A stretch of 32,192 nt of DNA from Cudoniella acicularis (Eukaryota; Ascomycota; Leotiomycetes; Helotiales; Helotiaceae), in NCBI GenBank assembly GCA_013054445.1, contig JAAMPI010000561.1, positions 1 to 32,192 on the forward strand, written 5' to 3'. The notes under the pieces were generated by a model, which worked only from the letters and a program-made list of their open reading frames with translations, had not been told where the DNA came from and ran no database searches. A program made the translations under genes and the position numbers. Below, one piece after another: positions 1 to 11,933 of the stretch. How positions within the stretch are numbered: the stretch's first letter is position 1; each line of letters starts with the position of its first letter.

Positions 1-274
1 AGCTGAATCCTCAATCGCTGCAGGTCACAACTCTCTTCCTGCTTATTTCTTTGCAATCTCAAAGGAGTCATGTCTGAATTATTTCCGATTTCGCCGTCCG
101 AATTTGATCCGGATTGAAAAATGTAGAAAATGTTGTTGCCTTCGGCGTTTCGGTAAATATTTAGAGAGCTCTACTACCGTGGCGGATTTTTTTTGGCTCA
201 CTTTCCTCGAGCTAGGCCCAGCGATTAATTGATAAAGACTTGAGGAAATCAGTGAGTTGATCCTCATATCTAAT

Positions 275-1925
275 TCAAACCAGCCAGACGGTGAACATAC
301 GTGAAGCCAAGTAGTGCAAATTTGCCATCAATTTCGATACCATCAGGCGTGTAGGAGGGCTCCAAAAATATGATGCTGAAGGTGATGTAGCGCTGGGTAG
401 CACATGGAATTCATCCAGTGATTGGGGGATTCTTTTTGGAGATTGAACAGTCCCTATTATGGGGGGGGGGCTGAAAAGCCAAATGAGGTGCCCTGAAATC
501 ACTCAATCGGGAGTAAGATGTGTTGCGAACGTGATAAGTTGTCAATATTTACTTCATCTTACTAAATAAGAGGTTCTGTTTCGGCAGAACAATTAGTGAG
601 GGGGAGAGTAGGATTTTCTGTGGACTCTGATAATATTTGGTCCAGTCGATAACCGTGCCTGAAAAAAGTGGCTGTAGGTTGGAAAGTTGGCAGAGGAGAC
701 TTAGTTGTACATTGCCTAACGCCCAGCATTTAACAGCCCTTGAGCGAACCAAATTCAACTAGCGACAGAGCTGACTGGAGAACTCCAAACGACCTATGGG
801 GCTTCTGTCTAATGGGGAAAGAGATGTAGTGCAAGCATTCCGTGTCAGGACTCATGCCTGCCCGAAGTGAAAAAAGCAAAAGGCATCGATCGGCTTTCCC
901 GCACTGGATGGAAAGATCTTCGAAGTTGTATTCCACCGTGTCTCCCATCCGGATAAGTGATCCTAGAGAGATCGGGCGACGCATGTGGTAGACACCGAGT
1001 TGCGGAGGTTTCCTGATATTCTTGAAGGTTTTGTGCCGCCTCAATGCTAAATGTTGCTATTATGGGGGTCTCCACCGAGTAGAGGGTAGAGAATGAGTAG
1101 GAGAGGATTGAAAGGTGGTCTGATAACTCATTCTCCCGGATAACGCTGCCTATCCTCAATATCCAGTCAAAAATCGGGCGACTCATGCTCGACGGCCAAG
1201 CACTTCAACAAAGTGATGCTCAATATAGTTGGACAGCGCTAATATGCCGACTTGACTCAGGGTTGGTATGCTTCCCGGTGGGCGAGACTCGTCTTGCATG
1301 GAGGGTCATGAATGCGATGGAGATGTTGTTAACCTAGACACCGCAAAGCTGGGCGTTGTTGAATGAGAGTTGGTCTTTACCAGCAACCAGCAGCCAGTCC
1401 CTGATATTGTTTATCCCACTAGGAACCATGTGGGTTTTCAGATTAGCCTGCTGCGGTTTCGATAGGCTTATGATGATGTTCCACGATTGCCAACTTTGTA
1501 CCCCTCTTGTCTGCTTAAGCGGGTAGTTTGGCGGTCAACAATGTCAACACCGACTCAACCAATAGTTCCTCGTCGACTAGGAAGTTTATCTGGCAGCGTC
1601 CAATTGGCACTCACCAGGACGACTGAGCTCACGCCAAAGTAATTCACCTCAAAATATGCCTTGAGAGTATAAAACGGATGGTTGGAGTCCACTAAGAGCG
1701 GCCGAGTGTCACGTGAGACAAACTTGAAAGAGGTAAATTCAGACGCCGGTGTTTCCAGACGAAACCAAAAGCTAGGATGGCATCGAACTTTGGCTATACT
1801 TAGACAGCCATCAGACTCCAGACTCCAGAGAGATGTGGATGAGATAAGCTCCCCGCTTGTATGGGATACCCGCGTGTAGCGCCCTGCGATTAGGGTTGGT
1901 TTTCTGCATGTTGCAAGTCATGAGA
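275..1925 (-). pseudogene. possible decayed coding region, unrecognised
   Basis: I recognise no gene here, but the minus strand reads like broken protein. One frame is open for 120 codons from 1917 down to 1558, bounded by TGA codons, and has no early ATG. A GTGAGT donor-like site lies near 1610. Further down, after a frame change, the stretches 1440-1185, 1186-845 and 1044-730 give protein-like sequence, interrupted for example by TAG at 1334-1336. Several of these stops could come from CAG or CGA by a C-to-T change, as in the broken genes at 15.5-21.5 kb. Chance open frames are a real alternative, because no domain or motif supports the reading. A G run of about 10 bases sits near 462-471. 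Confidence 0.25.
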
Positions 1926-3592
1926 TCAGCACTCTGTTGAGTCTCGATGAACTCTCGCCCACGGAGGATTTCTCCGCCTGTTTAATGCAACTCTGCGAGT
2001 CTTTCCGGCTGCGATTATGTTGTGATGTCAGATTCTGCTGTGCGAGGGAAGGACAACTCGAGGACAATCGCCACCTAGCCAGCATTGGGTTTCACTTACT
2101 CGCAGGGCGAATCGGTCACATGGCAGCGCCGGCCCGGGGATCGCAACCGTTTCCGAGGGTGTTTCAGGCGCCGCAAAGCTGGAGAAAGCCAGTCCGAATT
2201 GATGTCTTTTGGCTGCTCGTTGGCGATGTCAACTCTGCATCTGGAGTCTGGGTGAGTCCTCTGCAACCTGTCAATTGTTCTTGAAGCTTCTTTTCCCTCT
2301 CTTCTTTCCTTTTGTGTCGTGCCACAGAAAGCCCTGCCATGTGCCAAGAGAGCTCGCTTAATTAGGCCCTCAAAACCATCTAAAAAACCTGGACCAGCGG
2401 CAGCCAATGCTCTCATCGCGCATGCGCATCACCAGCTCTCAATTCTCCTCTCCCTCTCCCCATATCGTGGGTCGCATTTCACCATCAACTCCGTCATCGT
2501 CATCTTTCTGCCCATCATCCGTCGGCGCCCGGCTTCAGTTGTGCTCATTGGAGGATGGGCCGTAACGCATGACAATTCATGATTGGGCTGGTTAAGCAGT
2601 GAACGCGTTTCTGCCCAAACCGACCAAAGAGCAGACGCCCCGTCAGAGCCGTCACCGCCTGCTGCATCATGGCGACACTACTCGCTACCCAAGGTAGTTC
2701 CTTGTACCACTTGGCTCTCCCTGCGGCCTCCAGCACCTCGAGATACTTCCCTCAGTGTGCCACGCTGGCCCTTCGTCGTCGCAAAAGTGACTTCGGGCAG
2801 CTGGGCTCCAATCCGAGCCTGTCCACCTATCTCGACGTCTCAACCTCGCCCAATGATGCCTGAAGGCAGCCACCAACTATTCCGCCCAGGGCCTCAATTC
2901 TGGAGACTTCACCTCCATCAAAAGGGAACCTCCCTGAAGCCCCAGACCCAAGTAGACAGTAGACTGCCGAGTCACACACAGCCGACACGCACGCGGCAGA
3001 ATATCCTTCCCACTGAGGCATTCTTATGAAGATCATGAACACCGAGTACATTTTATACAACTTCATTTTTGTTGATTTCCCCTCCAGTCGCCCGAGTTCA
3101 CAAGAGTGGCGATCAAGCTGTGAAGTTCCAGTCCTTCATCCAAGCAGCTTTCCTGGATTTTCCATCTTCATCCTGGGACCCCCTCTTCAAGATATTTCCT
3201 GGATCGCCCATCTTTGCTGTCAAACGTGCAGCTCTCCCGAATAGCTTACCGCTGCCTTTATAGCCTCCAGAGGGGGACCGTTGTCTCGCCAGAGTCTATA
3301 AATTAGCGGCTTCACATCTCAGACTCAAAGCATAAAGATCGTGAGCATCTGCAAAGTTTCTCTGAAATATAGGTCAGCCGGCCATTCATTCACCGCTTTG
3401 TTCCCTTCCAAACTCTATCCATCCCGGAAAGGACCCTTTTTTATCGCCAGCTGGATCCATTATTGAGATACCGGGAATATATCCGTCAGCCGAGAATCCA
3501 GAGGAGAAAAGACTTGCTTGATTTCCTTTTCGTATTGTTGTACATTTGTCTCTCTCATTCTTGTCACCCCGGCCTTTCAGATCTCGAACATG
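1926..3592. other. intergenic region upstream of the 3593 gene
   Basis: No convincing gene is seen. Open frames on both strands between 2096 and 3263 overlap each other, lack splice logic and have low-complexity Ser/Pro/Arg composition, as expected from GC-rich promoter DNA. The stretch probably holds the promoter and 5' leader of the plus-strand gene starting at 3593. A TATA-like element lies near 3295-3304, and pyrimidine-rich DNA precedes the start codon. Confidence 0.5.
3295..3304 (+). promoter_or_regulatory. TATA-like element
   Basis: The sequence TCTATAAATT lies about 290 bases before the first ATG of the plus-strand gene. The distance implies a long leader or a leader intron. It is a motif match only. 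Confidence 0.25.
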
Positions 3593-4737
3593 ATGGCCCA
3601 AAGAAGAAGCCTTCAAGTCCAACAAGACTATGGATATGGACGTCCTGTGTCCAGTGGGATTTCGGAATCCTCTAGAAGGTACGGAATTTTTGGCGGTCCG
3701 GAAACGAGATGCAAGCTGACAGTCCCAAGTTCTACATATCCGGATGTCACCCGTGCGGCGTATGATAGTTCGTATTACCCTACCTCCAGGTAAGGCAGTT
3801 CGCACCCAGAATTTGAAGCAAAAACACTGAAGGTCCAATTCGAAGTGCACCATACATTGCAGACATGACAGCCACAACTTATAGCTCGATGCCAGCCATC
3901 ACATCCGGATCATCTCTCATACGATCGGAATCGATGTACACCCCCAGTGGTTATAATGCAGGACCCTCATCAGCCCTTTACGGATCTGCAGGCCCTGGAT
4001 ATGGCTCACACCCCAGCCAATCATCAAATTGGGAACCTCAAGGCAGGGTATCACCCGAAACATATTTGGATGATTTTGTTGCATCGCCAAGTCCAACCGA
4101 TTATGTGCTCGAATCCTCGAGCAAACCCTCCGGGAAGTCTAAGTCGGAAACCAAAGGACATTCCTCACAAAGACGGCCCTCTAATCGAGATGAGTTTGAC
4201 GGCCCGCATCAATTTTTGCAACGACCCCCTCCAGAATATATAGCACAGCAGGAGAGAGATCTTCCACATCTACCCACCAACCTCGTGGTTCACGAGCAGG
4301 ATAGTATCCTCAACCGGGTCAATGAGCGTCTATCTCAGTGTGCCTTTGATTTTGTTGCCAAGTATCAATTCCCGATTCCATTAGCCAATGGCGAATTGAG
4401 GCCCGTGGAACGTCCTCAGGATCGTGAATGGACTGAGTGGGTATACCTTTTGAAACGACTTGCCACCAAGAGACGCATTCCTGCGAGGGTTTTGTACAAT
4501 GGCCAGATCAAACAGTTCATTACCATTTTGGAAAATTCCTTGGAAATGCGACATGCTGCGAAACACCAATCCCGGCCCTTGAAGGACGACAGGAACATAC
4601 TCCAGTTAATATCAGCCGGCATACAGGTTGCCAAAATTTTGAAAGATAGCCTCGCAATGAATGATTTGGACCGATTATACGTTACGACCGAGAAACAGAT
4701 CCAGGAGAGGAGCCTAAGCACCCGCTACCGGTCTTAA
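3593..4737 (+). CDS. conserved fungal hypothetical protein, two exons
   Basis: This is a protein of about 362 residues with no function I can name. Exon 1 is 3593-3789. A GTAAGG donor at 3790 joins to an acceptor ending at 3845, which makes a 56 bp intron and restores the frame; exon 2 is 3846-4737. The ATG at 3590 is directly adjacent and in frame, so the start may be one codon earlier. The later AG at 3861-3862 would give the wrong frame. Roughly the first 180 residues are rich in Ser, Pro, Tyr and Gly and look disordered. The last 150 or so are denser, with many charged and Leu/Ile residues, and are probably a helical folded domain. There is no signal peptide, membrane segment or catalytic motif. 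The protein is likely intracellular. The exon structure is well supported; the function is unknown. Confidence 0.8.
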
Positions 4738-5854
4738 TTGAAACTTCTCTTCTTTTTTGCACGACTTTTACGTTGCGCATGTAAGTGCTAGGAACCTTTC
4801 CGACAACGTGAGCGATTGGGTTTGTACTTTCTCCTTGCGCGCCTGCGCATAGATTCCAGTACGCCCGACCGATTTGGATTAATATTTCCCCTTCTTTGTT
4901 ATCTATCACCCCCTGTTATGGAAGCTACCACTTTCAACGAGTCAATAACTCTTTTGCCAAATTTTTGGAAAATATCCCGAGCCACTGCCATTGTATTGTG
5001 TCTTCCGAGCGAGAGAGAGTCCGGATTCAAGATTGACTGCAGCCTTGCTGATGAATTGTTGTTCGAAGGCGGCGGACATGGGGTGGCATTTGGGGTCCAT
5101 CCCGGAACGACCAAATATCACGTGCCGACACTTTCCAAAAAGGGGAATTGTTGGCGGGAGGGGAACGGATTATGATATATATTCCCATTTTCGGTGTCTA
5201 TTAGTGTCTATTTTGTTGTATTTTTGGATCTTGCATAGGGCGGCTGCGCACTGCATGTTGATCAGCGTTTGCGATATGGGCGTCAGGCGGATTTTGATAT
5301 TCGAGACTGGTGGAGTCGAGACTTGAAACGCAAGCGGGGGACGGATATCGTGATCGGTGACGAAAGAGGAAATATACCGACTTGACAGGGTCGAAAGGAA
5401 ACTGTTGGACATCTGTAATGCATGATCAATTCACACCTATTTACCCGACGGACATTGCCCAATAATATGCAAGTAATTGAAGCAACCCTGGCGAATATCG
5501 GTGAAGGCTGAAGAAGTAGTGGAAGGCGGCAATCCCGCACGCCACACAGTGTGATCGCTGACAGATTAATTCGCGCTGCAGGTATCATAAGCATTTTGTC
5601 GACAGCGGCGATTATGGCAGGCTTCTACTCTCTGGGCTGAGAATTAAGCTGAGATCTCTTAAGTAGCACCAGTAAGAAACACAATCTGAATTTTCTCCCT
5701 TTTTGCTTACCGTTCTGTTGATTCCAGGCCTTCATTGGTTTGGTCGTTCTTCTTTCAACTGATTCCACTCGGTTCGCCTTACGACAACCTTGGTTTTTCG
5801 TTGCTTAACAAGCTTAATTGATCCGTCCAAGGCGCTTCTTCTTCGAAAGATAAG
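4738..5854. other. intergenic region
   Basis: This is the spacer between two plus-strand genes. Short overlapping open frames on both strands show no motif or plausible exon chain. It should hold the 3' end of the upstream gene and the promoter and leader of the Zn(II)2Cys6 gene, including a T-rich stretch at about 5690-5710. I see nothing else in it. Confidence 0.5.
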
Positions 5855-8769
5855 ATGGTAGATCGTGACAATGCTCAACGGAGCCGCAAAAGACGCAGAC
5901 CCACCCAAGCACGTCAATGCCGGCAGACATCGCAAGGGACCTTCAACGATCATTGGACGCAGCATCATACCATTGAGTTGATTGTCGACAGCGACAGTTC
6001 AAGTTACACGGCGATTGGGCGTACGGAGCTTCTATGGGACAGCGACTATGCGGAGAGGGTGGCCTTGTTCATGGGCGTGGACGACCTCGGCGAAAAATCG
6101 AAGCGCGGTCGAACCCTGAGGAGCGGTTACACAGCGACTTCCACTCCCACCACCAGCACTATGGATGTTGGGCCGGGGACAGCGCTGTCGCCTGGCACGA
6201 GTTCTTACGTGATGCTTCGAAGGAGAGCAGACTCGACGGGGTCCAATCATAGCTCGCGAAACGGATCTGGAAGCATTTTGTTCTCGCTTCCGAGTCAGGG
6301 GTCGTCTGAATGGGCTCCCGATGACGAGCACGCCGTTGTCGAGCTGGATATTATGGATGATGAGTCTTTATCCCGTCATTCCATGCCGCGCGATCAGAAA
6401 TCGATCATTTTCAGTATGTGTGATCCAGGTAGGTGTTATATAGACTGCATCGTCGCCTGACTGGATCATGAGTTAATATCTTCATAGAATCAATCCAACT
6501 AGTCAACGTTTATACGCCTGATACTACCGTTGTAAACTCCAGTCGTCATACTTCGATGTCTCATGAGGATAGTGAGTATACGGAGTCCTTGAGGAACTAT
6601 CTCCCGGACTCTGTACCTCAAATATGTCCATATTCAGCTTCTCCAAGAACGAGCATCCATGTCAACCTCGAGTCTAACGAGTCCTCCATCAATCACACCA
6701 CTGATTCTTTTTCTCAAATACGGTCATTCTCAAACTCCCCAGGACCAACTAGTGTGCATCTCAGCTTCGAGCAGAACGACTTCTCAAGCAACCACATCAC
6801 GGACTCAGTATTTCGAGCACGGTCCTACTCATCTTCTCCAAGACCAACTAACCTACACGTCAGCTTTGAGCCGCCTTGGAGTCATGTGATGCAGCACCAG
6901 TATCCATCCTATGAACCCGAATCTACTGCTTTTGCGCCCTCTCCAGGAGGTCTAAGTGAGTACGAAGGTAATGACCGGCGACACTTTGTCAACACAACAT
7001 CAGCTGCGGGTTCACCCAGAGCGACGCCACCAAGGACAATGGCACAGTCGTCTGGTGTGAAGTCCAGAACAGCAAGAACAAACGCAAAAGATGGAGCAAA
7101 GTCTGTAGAGGGATGGGAACACACCATCGTGAAAACGAAGGGAGGACTTCAACAGCTCGTGGCAGAGACAGGAGGACCATCAAAAGAGCGAAATGGTATT
7201 AGAAAAGGACCACTTGAGCCCAAGATTGCTGAGAAGGCTACTGGTGTTCGGCGGCAAGGAGCTTGCTGGAATTGTTGGATTCAGAAAGTACCAGTGAGTG
7301 GACCCAGATCATCCGAGATATTTTCAGCTGCTGAGCTGATGATCAACAGTGTTCGATTGGTCAGCCTTGTGAACGATGCAAGAAACATTTCTCGACAACA
7401 GTAGAGAATATCTGCTCCAATGCCCACTTCAAGGATTATGAGCCAATACTCTTCCCTGGTAGGTCTCGACTTTCACATATGGCGGACTCAGCTAACAGGA
7501 TCAGAATATCTCCATTCACACTTCAAGAAACGCAAAATCGAAGATCTCCTCAATGAGCACACTAGTGGCTTCACGGATACAGCTCTAGAGGTTGAAGTAG
7601 CTGCGGGGGCCTGTTTCAGGCCTATGGTGTTTGTGGCGAATGTTTTCCTACCACAGACATGGGAACTTCTAGGCCAACACCGCCTAGCGACTGATGAAGA
7701 GCAGCAGAACTCGCGACTTGTGTTGCAAAACAGTGCTCCAGTTGGACTACTGGGTATCTCTACATCCGAAATGAAAGACAAATGCAAAGATCACATCGAT
7801 CAAATGATAAAAAGTGAAATATATGCAGAACAAGTCACGGCTGGAGACGCGAGCCGAATTCCATATACAGTGCTGAGTGTTGTGCAACGGTTCTTTATCG
7901 TCACTAAAGTATGTGTGCCAAGTCAAATTTCGGTCATGCTGGTGCTGACTGGTGTGTAGGAGCCGCTCGTGCGACAAGTGTTGATGCTTCACGGAATCCA
8001 TTATTTCATGAAGTCCTTTCTAACATTCTCAGACGAGTCAGCGAGGAAGCTATACCAAGCTATGCAGGAGTATGGGGCACCACAAGACCCCTACCTATCA
8101 TCACGGCTTCTCAGTCGCCAGATCAAATACGCCATGCATTTGTTGAGCAGGGACGTAACCCACGATGTGCTTGTCGGTCTGGAACGAACAATGAGATCGC
8201 GAACGAAGGATTCCTGGGGTACATCATTTTGTGCGTTCCTGGTTCTTTGCCTCTCCATGGAAGGGCTCCAGATTGCCGCAGACACGTATGTTGTTTGCGA
8301 CATGCAGAAAGAGGGAGCGAATTCGGTGTACAGTCGGGAACAAAGTCGCGAAGCTTGCTCGCAAATTGACGAGCATCCATTCGAGCAATGCAAGAGATTA
8401 TTTCACGAAATTTATCGATCCCACAGAAAAACCCAAAGAGTTGACCGAGAAGGTGGGTTCAATCCGCCCAAAAATCTAGCAGAAGGCGATGCCAAGGGTA
8501 CGGGTCTAGATCCCGCGGCGGACGAAGTGATGAGAGCGATGTTTAAAATGATCGTAAGCTCGTGTAAGAAACCGACAATTGCTGTAGAAGAGATAAGTAC
8601 TAATTCACATGTAGATCCTGAACTGGTGAGGCTTTCTGAGAACCCCGCACTAGTCAATAGTGACGGATACGAGTTCGATCCCGAATTGATCAAGGCGAAT
8701 AATACTGGCCGTTTAGTTGCAAAATTCTTGAGATCCTTCTTCGAAGATTCATGGAGACCATCTGTTTGA
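5855..8769 (+). CDS. Zn(II)2Cys6 transcription factor, five exons
   Basis: Predicted fungal transcription regulator of about 900 residues. Exons: 5855-6428, 6488-7293, 7350-7458, 7505-7908 and 7960-8769. The third intron could end at 7498 instead, adding two residues. The introns restore one continuous frame. Residues 451-482 form a binuclear zinc cluster, C-x2-C-x6-C-x5-C-x2-C-x11-C, and an intron falls exactly before the third Cys. The last spacing (11) is longer than the usual 6-9. A degenerate tandem repeat of about 33 residues occupies residues 232-320 or so. The cluster is central rather than N-terminal, and the roughly 420 residues after it (helical, Leu-rich, with a conserved-looking block around 7960-8400) fit the C-terminal region of fungal Zn-cluster proteins. 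The N-terminal half is Ser/Pro/Arg-rich with a basic patch at residues 9-14. Target genes are unknown. No premature stop or frame slip is seen, unlike the zinc-cluster genes at 15.5-21.5 kb. Confidence 0.88.
6607..6875 (+). repeat. three degenerate tandem coding repeats (~33 codons)
   Basis: Three units begin at 6607, 6703 and 6802 (96, 99 and about 69 bases; the last is partial). Each protein unit starts Asp-Ser, then has an Arg/Cys-x-Tyr/Phe-Ser-x-Ser-Pro core, a His-x-x-x-x-Glu block and an Asn-His-x-Thr end. DNA identity is partial, so the duplication is old or has been edited by selection. The array lies in the disordered N-terminal half of the Zn(II)2Cys6 protein. Confidence 0.8.
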
Positions 8770-10063
8770 TGTTCCATTTCTCGACTAGAAGTGGGATTTG
8801 GGTTCGAAAACTTAATTACTTCTGATATATCTGTCATTATGGAATTGGTAAGATAGGAAGCATGTTGTGGTGTTGCATGGGACAAGCATAGAGGTGTGAG
8901 GTTACGAAGACGGAGACTTCTAGAGGGTACATTCCAAAGAACGACGCAACATACCGGAGGCACGATAAGCAGTGATGAATCAATTGTTTGTCCTGATTAG
9001 TCCTCCTGGCGCACTTGAATCAACGCCAGCAGGGTGGATGGGACTGGCTGTCTAGGCCGTTGGTTCTTTATCCCACGAACGATATTGAAATAAGTGACGC
9101 TCAAGTCCATTAAAAGGCGCAGGAGGTAGGCAATATGTGGTTTTGTGTCTTGAAGGGGGCATTAGGATCAAGGGATAGGCAGGTAAGTGGTGAGGAAAAA
9201 CAGTGACAAAGGAAAAAAGGAGTCGTCGATAGACTTGAAGTGCAAGAAATCTAGAAGACGCGTGATTCGCGACCTCGGATTTGGCGCAGCGCGTCATTGA
9301 TGACCGTCGCGCATTATGCTATCAGCAGCTGCGCAGCAATGACAGTATAGAAAGTATACTGTGGGATTAGTCTGTGAACGATGCGCAGCGAGTGATTTTT
9401 GGATGATGAAGTTGAGGATGAGGATGAAGAAAAGATTGAAGAGCTCGAAGAAAATTTCGAGACATACGTAGCGCGTGGCTAAGCGAGCTTAGTCATCGAT
9501 ACTAGCGGCCGCACCCTAGTTTTCACCCTCATTTCGCCAACGGAACTCGATCTTTCTTTCTTCATCACAATATAATTGACACGGTTAATCAAGCGCTAGA
9601 ACCACTCACCAACTGGCTAGTCGTTCATATTTACGTGCTATATTGATCATCCTTGGGGAGATTTTTCCGTTGCGGCTGACCCCAAAGCTGGAACTTATTT
9701 CCCCGATTATGACATCGATATTTGCCGAGATGTTTTGTTGAAATTATGTCATTTCGCTATGGATGTCGAGTTGAGCTTGAGGCTGTCCTTTGAAGGAATT
9801 TTAATTTGTCCTTGATCTTGTTCCCTGGGCAGTTGGATATTTCTCATCGCTATAAGCTTCCCAATTCAAAACGTACCACTTACTGTCTCGATTTCAAAAT
9901 TCATGCCTGGGTTCTGTTTTCACATCAAGTCTTAGTTTTTCTCGAAGAGGCTCCATTTCATCAATCGCGATTAATTGGTTGAGAAGGCTATACCGCACAG
10001 CCAGGTAATCTACTCCACTGCAGCCCGAACTCGATCCTTCCCAAGCTCCCAACGAAAACACCA
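8770..10063. other. convergent intergenic region
   Basis: This separates the plus-strand Zn(II)2Cys6 gene from the minus-strand PI-PLC gene, so both 3' ends face it. No gene is supported. A short GA-rich stretch at 9402-9482 encodes an Asp/Glu-rich tail ending in TAA in one plus frame, with no credible exon before it. Confidence 0.5.
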
Positions 10064-11933
10064 TCACATATTCGTCCCAATCAACCAAGCAATCAAATCG
10101 GAATCCTTCGGTAGCTCCGGGTAGTCCATAGGAACCACACCATACCTCGTCTTGATACCCCATTCAAAGTTCCTCCTCAAATTCTCATTCATACCAGGAA
10201 CGAACTTTCCAATGAATTTGCTGTGAGCACCAACTGCGATCCAGTGCGACTCGGCGATTTCTCCCTTCTCGGCCGGGTCGCCCACTGCGCTCGTAAAGTT
10301 GATGAACCAGTGTTCTGGGTCTCCCTGTGCTGCTTTCCTCAACATGTCGGACACAAACTTGAATTTACTGGAGATGAGGTCAGCCAGAGGAATGACCTCA
10401 GCGTATTTCCAATGGTCTTGCAACGTGAGGGTCAGGTTGTCTGCTGTCTGCAGAGTGAAGTCCGGGTTGTTATCGAGCCATCCACTAAGATCCATGCCAA
10501 TGAGCTCTGATGGGTCCACAGCAGGATCAGGATGGTATCTTCGAATGAGCACGGCCTTTCCACGAGCATCACCAAGCTTGGATGTTGTTCGCGATGTGAT
10601 CCACCGTGGACTTCCATCGGAATAGTGTGGGGTACGCTCAATGGTATCCTTGACTGCATTGTAGAAAACCGATGGCGGCTCCTTGCCCGATGTATCATCG
10701 TTGTTGATGGATACGAGAACCGTCTCAGTTGGTTGCGAAGTATCCTTCTCAAAAAAGGTAAAAACCTCGTTCATCACCGTGTCGAATTTCAGATACGTAG
10801 GCATGTTGATAGGAATGCCTCCATGGTACATATAAAGCACTCCCTTCTTGTCTGCTCGGCAGCGCAAATCCAAGAAGCGGAGACCAGCTTCAAGTTGCTT
10901 CGTGACGGATAGATATTGCGTTCTGACGAATGGAATGTTGGATTCCGCGCAAGTGTCGTGAGTTCCAGGTATAGTGAGAGCGCTCAAAGGCGCCTGATCC
11001 GGGATATCCTTCATCCACGAGCTCAGCGAAAATTCCAGAAGTGGCCTCGAGTACCAAATCAGATTCTTCTCATCATCATTCGAATTGAAGATGCAATTGA
11101 TCCTCCCATTTAAGACAGAAAGCTGCGGCGGATCCGAAGAAGCCTGCCCTGCCACGGCCTCCTGAGGTTGCCACTTCCCATCCTTATACTCACTGATGTA
11201 AATCAAATGCGAGGTATCATCGGGTCCATTCTCCTGGAACGCAAGGAACGCGCTATCACCAAAACTCGTCGCTGAAACACCAGCCGCCGACTTTCCTTCA
11301 CTCACATCATCACACGAATTCCAGATGTCTTCTGGAACACTATATGCAAAGCCCAAGATCTCGCGACTCTCATCCTTCGAAGAGCACAGCACGTGTAACA
11401 CCCCATTCAGCACGAACAAAGCCGGGATGCCCCCAACCTGGCTGATCCCACTAACCTCCTGCGGCGGCGACCAAACCGCATCATCCTTACCACGTGGATG
11501 GAACGCCAAGATCGAATAGTAAAGATTATCACTCTGGATAAACACCAAGAAAAGCTTATTGTGGAACGCAACAAGCGCAGGCGTAGTATGAGCCCAGAAT
11601 CCCTTATCCCGCTCCATCAGCTTGGGAGTCGTCCACCTCTGCTCCGCATCATCAAACACATGGTGGGCGACGATCGCCCGAATCCCGGATGATAATCGCA
11701 TGCAGCACTCCAGTCAACTCGGCCATGACCGGAATTCCGCGGTCGGGAAACTGGCGACGGGATTGGAAGACATTGTTATCGCCGACTGCATAATAGAGAT
11801 ATCCGGATGGGTCGCTCCATAGACACCAGAGCTCTCCTCGATGGGTGGTTAGAGCGGGAACGGATTGCGTCTTGCCATTTGGGGCACTTTGGACGAGGCC
11901 GCTGTCTTCTGGACCTCTAGCAATCCATGCCAT
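10064..11933 (-). CDS. PI-PLC X-domain phosphodiesterase with lectin/propeller-like N-terminal half; one frame slip
   Basis: The C-terminal half is a phosphatidylinositol-specific phospholipase C X domain of the short, bacterial-like kind. It has the I-P-G-T-H-D block with the first catalytic His codon near 10958-10960, an L-D-L-R block, a second catalytic His in Y-H-G-G near 10823-10825, and a late R-G-K-A-V-L strand. It should cleave phosphoinositide or GPI-type phosphodiesters; the true substrate is unknown. The N-terminal half has at least three repeats with P-A-L, L-N-G-V-L-H and Y-S-type strands, as in beta-propeller lectins or sialidase-like folds, and may bind glycans. The start at 11933 has a good context (CAAAATGG). 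The first 75 or so codons lie in one frame and the remaining ~540 in another. The change falls between about 11700 and 11652, where an intron would remove a conserved strand. A sequencing error or a recent one-base indel is most likely. There is no signal peptide and no other intron. Confidence 0.82.

Noticed and set aside
462..471. Run of about 10 G bases as a structural signal
   Set aside because: A single homopolymer with no flanking G tracts; no quadruplex or other role can be supported.
2583..3029. 148-codon plus-strand open frame
   Set aside because: It begins with an alternative (non-ATG) start, is Pro/Ser/Arg-rich and has competing open frames on both strands; this fits GC-rich promoter DNA.
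3861..3865. AG at 3861-3862 as the acceptor, with the ATG at 3865 as a separate start
   Set aside because: That acceptor puts exon 2 out of frame; the AG at 3844-3845 restores one continuous protein.
4816..5175. 119-codon plus-strand open frame
   Set aside because: It has a non-ATG start, overlapping antisense frames and no recognisable domain or splice context.
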